Of a stretch of DNA of 64,000 nt, positions 27,098 to 34,532 are shown in pieces. A model generated the notes under the pieces. That model was not told the origin of the DNA and did not search any database. It was given only the letters and a program-made list of their open reading frames with translations. A program made the position numbers and the translations under genes. Each line of letters begins with the position of its first letter. Position 1 is the first letter of the stretch. This DNA comes from Streptomyces sp. NBC_01439 (lineage in GTDB: Bacteria > Actinomycetota > Actinomycetes > Streptomycetales > Streptomycetaceae), in assembly GCF_036227605.1 (NCBI RefSeq), contig NZ_CP109487.1, forward strand, positions 8,171,001-8,235,000. Reading direction: 5' to 3'.

Positions 27098-29755
27098 ATG
27101 CGAACACCCCGCAGAAGACCGGAAGCAGCGGCGCCGCGGATGCCCGCGCCCCCGGCACGCGGACGCCGGGCCCACGCCGGTCCGCCGGCCGAGGAACCGG
27201 CGGAGCTCCGGGACGACCGGCCCGACCCGCCCCCCGCGCGCACGAGCGGATCCCGGCCGCGGTTGCGGCTGCGCCCCGCCACCGTCCGCGCGAAGATCGT
27301 TTCGCTGCTGATGGTCCCGGTCGTCTCGCTCCTCGCCCTCTGGGCCTTCGCCACCGTCAACACCGCCCAGGACATGGCCCGGCTCAGCCGAGTCCACCAG
27401 GTCGACACCGAGATCCGCACGCCCGTCGCCGCAGCCGTCACCGAGCTCCAGGCGGAGCGGCGGGTAGCGGTCCGTCTGCTCGCCGACCCCGCCTCCGACC
27501 CGGGCGCCCTGGACCAGCAGGCCCGCCGGACCGACGCCGCCGTCCAGCGGCTGCGGCTCGGTGACCAGCACACGGTCGCCGACTCCGGCGACTACCGCTC
27601 CGACATCGTGGTGCGGCTCGAGGCCTTCGTAGCCGCGGCCGAAAGCCTGGGCGCGTCGCGCAAGGACATCACCGACCGCCGGGCCACCCCCGAGGCGGCC
27701 TACACCATCTACACCCGCGTGGTCGATTCCGCCTTCGCCGTCGGAGGCGCCCTGACCGGCGGGGAGAAGGCCGAACTCGGCCCCGACGCCCGGGTCCTGC
27801 TCGAATTCTCCCGCGCCGCGGAACTGCTGTCCCGGGAGGACGCGCTGCTCGCCGCCCCCGGCCCGCGCACGGCCGAAACGCTTCGGCAGCTGACCGGCGC
27901 CGTCGAGTCCCGCCGCGCGCTCACCGACTCCGCCGCTCACGACCTCCCCGCCGACCAGCAGGCCGTCTGGGAGTCCGCCGCCAAGAGCGCCGCCTACGCC
28001 GATCTCACCGGAGCCGAGGACCGCGCGCTGGCGGCGGGCACCTCCAAGGAGAGCCGCGGGGCGCCCGCGGGATGGGAAGCCGCCCACAACGGCATCGCCT
28101 CCTCGATGAGGGAGGTCGAGGCGGCTGCACGGGCCGCGGTCGCCGGCCGGGCCGACCCGTTCACGGAAGGGGCGCTGACCCCGGCCGGGGCCGCCGTGCT
28201 GCTGGGCCTGGCGGCCGTCGCCGCCTCCCTCGTCATCTCGGTCCGGATCGGCCGGGCACTGGTCGTCGAACTCGTCTCGCTGCGCAACACCGCCCTGGAG
28301 ATCGCCCACCGCAAACTCCCGCAGGCGATGGAACGGCTGCGCGCCGGCCAGGAGATCGACGTCGCCGCCGAGACCCCGCCCGGGCCGCCGGCCGAGGACG
28401 AGATCACCCAGGTCGGTGAGGCGCTCGGCACCGTACACCGGGCCGCGCTCAGCGCCGCCGTCGAACGGGCGGAACTCGCCGACGGGATCTCCGGTGTCTT
28501 CGTCAACCTCGCCCGCCGCAGCCAGGTCCTCGTGCACCGGCAGCTCACCCTGCTCGACTCGATGGAGCGGCGCGCCGACGACCCCAACGAGCTCGGTGAC
28601 CTCTTCCGCCTCGACCACCTGACCACCCGGATGCGCCGGCACGCGGAAAGCCTGATCATCCTCTCGGGGGCCGCCCCGGGCCGGGCCTGGCGGATGCCGG
28701 TCCCCCTCACGAACGTCGTGCGGGCCGCCGTCTCCGAGATCGAGGACTACCCGCGGATCGAGGTCCGGCAGCTCGCGGAAGCCGCCGTGGTCGGGGGAGC
28801 CGTCGCCGACCTCACCCACCTGCTCGCCGAACTCATCGAGAACGCGGCCCAGTTCTCCCCGCCGCACACCAAGGTCCGGGTCAGTGGCGAGCCCGTCGGT
28901 ACCGGTTACGTCCTGGAGGTCGAGGACCGTGGACTCGGCATGGGCCCCGAATCCCTCGGCGACGCCAACCGCCGCATCGAGCAGTCCGAGTCCCTCGACC
29001 TCTTCGACAGCGACCGGCTCGGGCTCTTCGTGGTCAGTCGCCTCTCGGCGCGCCACGGGGTGAAGGTGCACCTGCGCACCTCGCCCTACGGCGGCACCAC
29101 GGCGGTGGTGCTCCTGCCGAATTCCATGCTCCAGGGCGCGATCACGACCGGAGCCCCTGCGGGAGCCGCTGCCCCAGGCTCGGTCCCGGTCCCCGGCGCG
29201 GCCCCGGAACCGGTCCCGGCGCCCGGCCCGGAGCCGTCAGCCCTCGCTCCGGTCCGGTCCACGTCCCGGTCCACGTCCGCGTCCAGGTCCCCTTCCAAGT
29301 CAACCTCCAAGTCCACGTCCCCGTCCCCCGCCCCCTCCTCCGCTCCGGCGCCGAAGACAGCCGGGAGGGCCGAACAGCCACCGGCCGTGACCGTCGTACG
29401 GGAAGACGCGCAGTCCGAGGCCCCGGCCCCGAACCCCGTACGAGAGGAGCCGCGCCCGGCCCCGGTGGCTTCGCTCCGGCCGCGCGCCCCCGGTGGCGCG
29501 GACGCCCGTACCCAGGCGGCCGCGGTGCCTGCGGCCTCGGTGACGGAGCTGCCGCGCCGGGTGCGTCAGGCCAGTCTCGTCCCGCAGCTCCGGGAGGCCC
29601 CCGCCCCGAAGGCCCCGGCCGCATCGCGCCTGCCCGAGGAGCCGTCGGGCCGCAGTCCGGAGCAGGCTCGGGACCGGATGGCGGCCTACCGGGCCGGCTG
29701 GGTCCGGGGCGCCCAGGAGAACTCCCCTCACGCAGGCAGCGAAGGAGAAGTGTGA
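27098..29755 (+). CDS. cvnA: Conservon protein CvnA: membrane sensor histidine-kinase-like protein
   Basis: 885 residues. A basic/Pro-rich cytoplasmic lead, a membrane span (IVSLLMVPVVSLLALWAFA, about 68-86), an extracellular helical sensor domain of the nitrate/nitrite-sensor (NIT) type, a second span (AAVLLGLAAVAASLVISVRI), then the cytoplasmic kinase-like core LFRLDHLTTRMRRHAESL. The ATPase shows N box ELIENAAQFSPP, G1 DRGLGMG and GGTTAVVLLP. The last ~180 residues are low-complexity Pro/Ala/Ser. In conservons this protein nucleates a membrane complex with CvnB, C and D, a bacterial analogue of GPCR-G-protein signalling. The stop overlaps the cvnB start by one base. Confidence 0.92.
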   Translation: MRTPRRRPEAAAPRMPAPPARGRRAHAGPPAEEPAELRDDRPDPPPARTSGSRPRLRLRPATVRAKIVSLLMVPVVSLLALWAFATVNTAQDMARLSRVHQVDTEIRTPVAAAVTELQAERRVAVRLLADPASDPGALDQQARRTDAAVQRLRLGDQHTVADSGDYRSDIVVRLEAFVAAAESLGASRKDITDRRATPEAAYTIYTRVVDSAFAVGGALTGGEKAELGPDARVLLEFSRAAELLSREDALLAAPGPRTAETLRQLTGAVESRRALTDSAAHDLPADQQAVWESAAKSAAYADLTGAEDRALAAGTSKESRGAPAGWEAAHNGIASSMREVEAAARAAVAGRADPFTEGALTPAGAAVLLGLAAVAASLVISVRIGRALVVELVSLRNTALEIAHRKLPQAMERLRAGQEIDVAAETPPGPPAEDEITQVGEALGTVHRAALSAAVERAELADGISGVFVNLARRSQVLVHRQLTLLDSMERRADDPNELGDLFRLDHLTTRMRRHAESLIILSGAAPGRAWRMPVPLTNVVRAAVSEIEDYPRIEVRQLAEAAVVGGAVADLTHLLAELIENAAQFSPPHTKVRVSGEPVGTGYVLEVEDRGLGMGPESLGDANRRIEQSESLDLFDSDRLGLFVVSRLSARHGVKVHLRTSPYGGTTAVVLLPNSMLQGAITTGAPAGAAAPGSVPVPGAAPEPVPAPGPEPSALAPVRSTSRSTSASRSPSKSTSKSTSPSPAPSSAPAPKTAGRAEQPPAVTVVREDAQSEAPAPNPVREEPRPAPVASLRPRAPGGADARTQAAAVPAASVTELPRRVRQASLVPQLREAPAPKAPAASRLPEEPSGRSPEQARDRMAAYRAGWVRGAQENSPHAGSEGEV

Positions 29756-30198
29756 TGATCGAACACCAATGGATCGACCTCGACGGCGACCGCAGATCCG
29801 GCGAGCTGGACTGGTTGCTCGACGACCTGGTGCTCCGGGTGCGCGAGGTCCGGCATGCCGTGGTCCTCTCCAACGACGGCCTGGCGGTGGGCGCCTCCAG
29901 CGCGCTCAGCCGGGAGGACGCCGAGCACCTGGCCGCGGTGGCCTCCGGCTTCCACAGCCTGGCCAAGGGCGCGGGCCGGCACTTCCACGTCGGGGAAGTG
30001 CGCCAGACGATGGTCGAGATGGACGAGGGCTTCCTCTTCGTCGCAGCCGCCGGCGATGGTTCCTGCCTGGCCGTCCTCAGCGCCGCCAGTGCCGATATCG
30101 GCCTGATCGCCTACGAGATGGCCCGGCTCGTGAAGCGGGTCGGCGAGCACCTCTACACCCCGCCCCGGTTCGCGGCGCGCCCGCCGGCCGCCGGCTGA
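29755..30198 (+). CDS. cvnB: Conservon protein CvnB: roadblock/LC7 domain protein
   Basis: 147 residues, one roadblock/LC7 domain. Typical blocks are LDWLLDDLVLRVREVRHAVV, LSNDGLAVGASSAL, EDAEHLAAVASGFHSLAKG and RQTMVEMDEGFLFVAAAG. Roadblock proteins regulate small GTPases; here the partner is CvnD, four-gene operon member. ATG at 29755 shares its A with the cvnA stop and has AAGGAG upstream. A paralogue lies at 31844-32242. Confidence 0.92.
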   Translation: MIEHQWIDLDGDRRSGELDWLLDDLVLRVREVRHAVVLSNDGLAVGASSALSREDAEHLAAVASGFHSLAKGAGRHFHVGEVRQTMVEMDEGFLFVAAAGDGSCLAVLSAASADIGLIAYEMARLVKRVGEHLYTPPRFAARPPAAG

Positions 30199-30215
30199 GG
30201 GCGGCGGTCCGGCAC

Positions 30216-30596
30216 ATGAACGGCCAGTGGTACGACGCCGACGCGGGTCCGCTCGTCCGTCCGTACGCCATGACCGGCGGGCGCACGAAGCCGGGACCCC
30301 ACGGGGTGCGCTTCGACCTCATCGCGCTGGTCGCGGTCGACCCGACGGCCCCGGACGGGGCGGCCGAGTCCCTGCTGGGCCCCGAACACCGGGCACTGCT
30401 CGGGCTCTGCCGGTCCGAGACCCAGTCGGTGGCCGAACTGGCCGCCGACGCGGACCTGCCCGTGGGAGTGGTGCGGGTGCTCCTCGGGGACCTGCTGGAG
30501 GGCGGGCACGTCAAGGTCAGCCGGCCCGTACCACCCGCACAACTGCCGGACGAGCGGATTCTGCGTGAAGTCATCGAGGGATTGAGAGCGCTTTGA
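30216..30596 (+). CDS. cvnC: Conservon protein CvnC (DUF742)
   Basis: 126 residues. The DUF742 signature is LVRPYAMTGGRTKP at the N-terminus and the winged-helix-like LCRSETQSVAELAADADLPV and VRVLLGDLLEGGHVKVSRP. It is the third member of the cvn operon, 17 bases after cvnB, and its stop shares a base with cvnD. It probably couples the kinase-like protein to the roadblock/GTPase pair. Confidence 0.9.
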   Translation: MNGQWYDADAGPLVRPYAMTGGRTKPGPHGVRFDLIALVAVDPTAPDGAAESLLGPEHRALLGLCRSETQSVAELAADADLPVGVVRVLLGDLLEGGHVKVSRPVPPAQLPDERILREVIEGLRAL

Positions 30597-31273
30597 TGGG
30601 ACAGTACGACGATCGAACTGCCGGACCGGCCCCGGCCCCGGTCCAGGACGCGGGCGTGGATCCCGGTCCGGGGGAAGACCCCGAGCTGGCCGCACTCGCC
30701 CTGAAGATCCTGGTGGCGGGCGGGTTCGGGGTGGGCAAGACCACGCTGGTGGGCGCGGTCAGCGAGATCCGGCCGCTGCGGACGGAGGAAGCGCTGAGCG
30801 AGGCGGGTGAACTGGTCGACGACACGGGCGGCGTGGACCAGAAGACGACCACGACGGTGGCCATGGACTTCGGGCGGATCACGATCCGGTCCGGATTGTC
30901 CCTGTACCTGTTCGGCACGCCGGGGCAGGACCGGTTCTGGTTCTTGTGGGACGAGCTGTCGCTCGGCGCGCTGGGCGCGGTGGTCCTGGCCGACACGCGG
31001 CGGCTGGAGGACTGCTTTCCGGCGGTGGACTACTTCGAGCACCGGCGCATCCCGTTCGTGGTGGCCGTCAACTGCTTCACGGACGCACGGCGGTACGGAG
31101 CGCACGACGTCGCGCGGGCCCTGGACCTGGAACAGGGGACGCCGGTGGTGCTGTGCGACGCGCGGGACCGGGATTCGGGGAAGGAAGTGCTGATCCGGCT
31201 GGTCGAGTACGCCGGGCGGGTGCACACCGCCCGGCTGCTGGACTCGGTGGGCTCGCAGGCCGATTCCGTCTGA
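30596..31273 (+). CDS. cvnD: Conservon protein CvnD: small GTP-binding protein
   Basis: 225 residues, Ras-like GTPase of the conservon type. P-loop GGFGVGKTT, switch region TTTTVAMDFGRI, G3 YLFGTPGQDRFWF, and NCFTDA in place of the NKxD G4 motif. This G4 change is common in conservon GTPases. Start is ATG 30596, overlapping the cvnC stop by one base; a TTG three bases earlier is possible. The extended N-terminus (about 35 residues) precedes the G domain. Confidence 0.92.
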   Translation: MGQYDDRTAGPAPAPVQDAGVDPGPGEDPELAALALKILVAGGFGVGKTTLVGAVSEIRPLRTEEALSEAGELVDDTGGVDQKTTTTVAMDFGRITIRSGLSLYLFGTPGQDRFWFLWDELSLGALGAVVLADTRRLEDCFPAVDYFEHRRIPFVVAVNCFTDARRYGAHDVARALDLEQGTPVVLCDARDRDSGKEVLIRLVEYAGRVHTARLLDSVGSQADSV

Positions 31274-31299
31274 AGGGGACGGGGCGGCGGCGACGGGTG

Positions 31300-31737
31300 T
31301 CAGTCGGCGAGGTCGGCGAGCGCGATCACCTTGTCGATCGGGACCCTGACGAGGAGTTCGGTCGGGACGGCGTTGCGGCGGGCGAAGGCCTCCCCCTGCT
31401 CCTCACCCATGTAGCGGGTGGCGATCCGGGCCGCCCAGGCGTGCAGTTCGTCCGGGCCGTCGCCGTACTCGCTGATCTCGGCTCGGCCCTGGAGGACGAC
31501 GAAGGAGAAGGGCGGCCGTTCGTCGTCCACGCAGAGCGCGACCCGGCCGTCGCGGGTGAGGTTGCGCCCTTTGACGGTGTCCTTTCCGGTGTTGAAAACG
31601 AAGGAATCGCCGTCGAGCACGAACCAAATGGGAGCGATGTGCGGACTACCGTCCTCGCGCACGGTGGAGAGCTTTCCGGTGCGGGTCGAGTGCGAGACGA
31701 ACGCCCGCCATTCCTCTTCAGTCATCTTCTTCGCCAT
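31300..31737 (-). CDS. PPOX-class F420/FMN-dependent enzyme
   Basis: 145 residues with the split-barrel fold of pyridoxamine-phosphate-oxidase-like proteins: GKLSTVREDGSPHIAPIWFV, NTGKDTVKGRNLTRDGRVAL and FVVLQGRAEI. Streptomycete members often bind F420 or FMN and reduce small substrates, or serve as haem/biliverdin-binding proteins. ATG at 31737 with GGAGGA nearby. It lies in reverse between two conservon-type genes. Confidence 0.85.
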   Translation of the reverse strand: MAKKMTEEEWRAFVSHSTRTGKLSTVREDGSPHIAPIWFVLDGDSFVFNTGKDTVKGRNLTRDGRVALCVDDERPPFSFVVLQGRAEISEYGDGPDELHAWAARIATRYMGEEQGEAFARRNAVPTELLVRVPIDKVIALADLAD

Positions 31738-31843
31738 GGGGACATCCTCCTTGCCCGAAAGGCGCTGGTGGGGAAGGCTTGCGGCACAAGTACGCGGGGT
31801 GGGGCGCGGCCATATGGCCGACGTCAACGGGGAGGGGCTGGGA

Positions 31844-32242
31844 ATGGCACTGGACAAGCAACTGGACTGGCTGCTGGACGACCTGACGCGCAGGGTCCAG
31901 CAGGTGCGGCACGCGGTGGTGCTGTCCAACGACGGCCTGGTCACGGGGGCGAGCGCGGGGTTGGCGCGGGAGGACGCGGAACACCTGGCGGCTGTCGCGG
32001 CCGGACTGCAGAGCCTTGCCAAGGGGTCCGGCCGCCACTTCCGGGCCGGTGAAGTCCGGCAGACGATGGTCGAGTACGACGAAGGAGCGCTCTTCGTCAT
32101 GGCCGCGGGCGCGGGCAGCAGCCTGTGCGTGTTGAGCGCCGCCGAGTCCGACATCGGTCAGGTCGCGTACGAGATGACGCTGCTGGTCAACCGGGTGGGG
32201 GAGCACCTGGGTGTTGCGGAGCGGCGGATCACCGGCGGCTGA
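31844..32242 (+). CDS. Second conservon-type roadblock/LC7 protein
   Basis: 132 residues, closely similar to CvnB 1.6 kb upstream: LDWLLDDLTRRVQQVRHAVV, LSNDGLVTGASAGL, EDAEHLAAVAAGLQSLAKG and RQTMVEYDEGALFVMAAGA. Start: ATG at 31844 because GGGGAGGGG precedes it by six bases; an ATG at 31814 lacks one. It is not followed by DUF742 or GTPase genes, so it is an orphan that could interact with the nearby CvnA/C/D. Confidence 0.85.
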   Translation: MALDKQLDWLLDDLTRRVQQVRHAVVLSNDGLVTGASAGLAREDAEHLAAVAAGLQSLAKGSGRHFRAGEVRQTMVEYDEGALFVMAAGAGSSLCVLSAAESDIGQVAYEMTLLVNRVGEHLGVAERRITGG

Positions 32243-32355
32243 GCGGGGCCGATTCGGGCGCCGCCCGGGAAGTTGTCCACAGGCCTCGCGGAGTGTCATT
32301 GCGCTGAGTTACGGTCTTCACACAGAGTAATCATTGCTCGTGGGGGAGGACCGTA

Positions 32356-33183
32356 ATGAAGCAGATGGGGACCGCACTTCGGGACGCCGTGGCCGACGAC
32401 GCCGTGGCCGACGGCGCCGCGGACGTGCTGGTGGGCGGCGCGCAGGCCGCAGGTGAACTGGGGCTGAGCCGGAACGAGTTCGCCAGGGCCGTCCAGCTGG
32501 GGATCGTGCGGGCCGGTCCGCGCACGCTCGCCGGGCCCGCGCGCTACGCACGGGCCGAGCTGGATCGGGTCAGGTCGGTGACGGGCCCGCCGGGCGCGCT
32601 GCGCGAGCGGGTCGAGACGGTGGCCGGGGCGGAGGCCGCGGCCGAGGTGGTGGGGGTCGGCCCGAGCCGCTTCACGCGGCTCGCGCGCTGCGGGCACGTG
32701 GTCCCGGTCGGCTACCGGATCAATCGGTACCGGGCCGTGGTGTGGCTCTACCTCACCGCGGAGCTACGGAGCTTCGCCGCGCGGGATCCGGGAATGCTGA
32801 GCGGGATCGCGCCCCCGGCGGACCGGGAACTGATGGCGGCCAAGGTGGATCTGCGCCCGCGCACGTGGCGCGGGCGGCATGTCGGGCTGCTGCTGAGACG
32901 AACCGCCGACCCGTGGGAGCGCGCCGCCGTACTGGCATCCGTGCTGCCCGAGGACGAGTTGCTGGAGGCCGTTCCCGACCCGGCGGAGCGGATCGTCCTG
33001 GCCGCCCTCGGCCCGCCCCCGCCGTACGGGCACCCGCAGGTTCCGGCGGCAGCCGCGGTGGCGACGGGGTTGCTGAAGGCCGGCCCGCCGGACGAGATCC
33101 ACTGGTATCGCACCAGCTTGGACTTCGCCCTGGCGGGGGCGAGGGGTCAGTCGAAGTCGACGGGCGAGAGGGGGCCGACGTAG
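32356..33183 (+). CDS. DUF6397-type protein
   Basis: 275 residues. The first half has two helix-turn-helix-like units (AAGELGLSRNEFARAVQLGI and EVVGVGPSRFTRLARCGHVV) and the conserved YRINRYRAVVWLYLTAELR, followed by RPRTWRGRHVGLLLRR. I recall this pattern as a streptomycete family of unknown role (DUF6397); it could be a DNA-binding protein. The 3' end overlaps the convergent ychJ-like gene by 37 bases. Confidence 0.65.
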   Translation: MKQMGTALRDAVADDAVADGAADVLVGGAQAAGELGLSRNEFARAVQLGIVRAGPRTLAGPARYARAELDRVRSVTGPPGALRERVETVAGAEAAAEVVGVGPSRFTRLARCGHVVPVGYRINRYRAVVWLYLTAELRSFAARDPGMLSGIAPPADRELMAAKVDLRPRTWRGRHVGLLLRRTADPWERAAVLASVLPEDELLEAVPDPAERIVLAALGPPPPYGHPQVPAAAAVATGLLKAGPPDEIHWYRTSLDFALAGARGQSKSTGERGPT

Positions 33184-33548
33184 ACCCAGGCCCCGCCCTC
33201 GCGGGTGAAGCTGCTGTGCTCGTGCAGCGAGCCGGTGTGACGGCCCTCGCGGTAGTGCGCGCGGAACTCCACCGAGCCCTCCGTCTCGAACATCCCGCCT
33301 CGCTCGGTGGCCAGGATCTCCAGCCGCTCCCAGCGCTGTTCGGGATCCAGGTCGAGGTGGTCCGGACGGGTGGTGGGGTGCCAGGAGCGCAGCAGGTAGG
33401 CGGTGTCGCCGACGGCGAAGGCACTGAACCGCGAGCGCATCAGCCGCTCGGCGGTGGGCGCCGAGCGAGCACCGGAGTGAAAGGGGCCGCAGCACTCCGG
33501 GTAGGCGGCGGGCAGCCCGCAGGGGCAGGGGACGGCAGGGGTGGACAT
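33147..33548 (-). CDS. YchJ/UPF0225 family protein (SEC-C motif)
   Basis: 133 residues. The N-terminal metal-binding SEC-C motif CPCGLPAAYPECCGPFHSG is clear, followed by a NTF2-like domain with AERLMRSRFSAFAVGDTAYL and LRSWHPTTRP. Function is not established for the family. ATG at 33548 chosen over the longer frame to 33794 that runs antisense to the thioesterase gene. It lies 8 bases after the thioesterase stop codon, so it is probably cotranscribed. Confidence 0.88.
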   Translation of the reverse strand: MSTPAVPCPCGLPAAYPECCGPFHSGARSAPTAERLMRSRFSAFAVGDTAYLLRSWHPTTRPDHLDLDPEQRWERLEILATERGGMFETEGSVEFRAHYREGRHTGSLHEHSSFTREGGAWVYVGPLSPVDFD

Positions 33549-33556
33549 GGGTGTGC

Positions 33557-34453
33557 TCAGTTCTCCGGGGCGGGCTCGGACGGCTTGGCGGGGTACGGAC
33601 GGAAGAGGCCTTCCTGGACGACGGACACCAGCAATCTTCCCTCCACGTCGTAGATGCGGCCCCGGGCCAGGCCCCGGCCGCCGTGCGCGATGGGCGACTC
33701 CTGGTCGTACAGGAACCACTCGTCCGCCCGGAAGGGTCGGTGGAACCACATGGCGTGGTCCAGCGAGGCCATGTCGAAACCGCGCATGCCCCACAGGGGT
33801 TCCACCGGGATGCGTACGGCGTCGAGGAGGGTCATGTCACTTGCGTAGGTGAGGGCGCAGGTGTGGATGAGGGGGTCGTCGCCCAGCGGGCCGACCGCAC
33901 GCATCCACACCGCGCTGCGCGGATCGGATCCCTTGAGCTCCTCAGGAGTCCAGCGGAGCCGGTTGACGTACCGGATGTCGAAGGGCTGGCGGCGGGCCAT
34001 CCGCTCCAGTGCCTCCGGCAGCGCCCCGAGGTGCTCGCGGATCTCGTCCGCGACCTTGGGGAGCGTGTCCGGGTGGGGGACGTGGTGAGGAGGCAGCTGG
34101 TGTTCGATGCTGCCCTCCTCCGGATGATGGAAGGAGGCGGTGAGATTGAAGATCGTCTTGCCCTGTTGGACCGCGGTGACCCGGCGCGTGGTGAAGGACC
34201 GCCCGTCGCGCACCCGCTCCACCTGGTACACGATCGGCACCCCGGGGATGCCGGGGCGCAGGAAGTACGCGTGCAGCGAGTGGACCGGGCGGTCGCTCTC
34301 CACGGTGCGCCCCGCGGCCACCAGCGCCTGGCCGGCGACCTGCCCGCCGAAGACCCGCTGGAGGGATTCCTGCGGGCTGGCGCCGCGGAAGATGTTGACC
34401 TCGATCTGCTCCAGGTCGAGCAGATCGACCAGTCTCTCGGCGGGGTTCGTCAT
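33557..34453 (-). CDS. tesB: Acyl-CoA thioesterase II
   Basis: 298 residues with the double hot-dog fold: IEVNIFRGASPQESLQRVFG, GGQVAGQALVAAGRTV, VHSLHAYFLRPG, and in the second half MRGFDMASLDHAMWFHRPF and GLARGRIYDVEGRLL. It hydrolyses fatty acyl-CoAs to free acids and CoA in the cytoplasm. ATG at 34453 with GGAG eight bases upstream. First gene of a pair with the ychJ-like gene. Confidence 0.92.
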   Translation of the reverse strand: MTNPAERLVDLLDLEQIEVNIFRGASPQESLQRVFGGQVAGQALVAAGRTVESDRPVHSLHAYFLRPGIPGVPIVYQVERVRDGRSFTTRRVTAVQQGKTIFNLTASFHHPEEGSIEHQLPPHHVPHPDTLPKVADEIREHLGALPEALERMARRQPFDIRYVNRLRWTPEELKGSDPRSAVWMRAVGPLGDDPLIHTCALTYASDMTLLDAVRIPVEPLWGMRGFDMASLDHAMWFHRPFRADEWFLYDQESPIAHGGRGLARGRIYDVEGRLLVSVVQEGLFRPYPAKPSEPAPEN

Positions 34454-34479
34454 CAGAGGATCTCCAGTGTCGGGTCCGG

Positions 34480-34515
34480 CGAGTCGGGCGGGTACGGCGA
34501 GTCGGACGGGTACGG
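34480..34515 (+). repeat. 18-bp direct repeat, two copies
   Basis: Two adjacent 18-base copies with one mismatch lie between the helicase stop (34533) and the tesB start (34453). Possibly a simple duplication; no function evident. Confidence 0.75.
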
Positions 34516-34532
34516 CGGGACGTGGCGGACGG

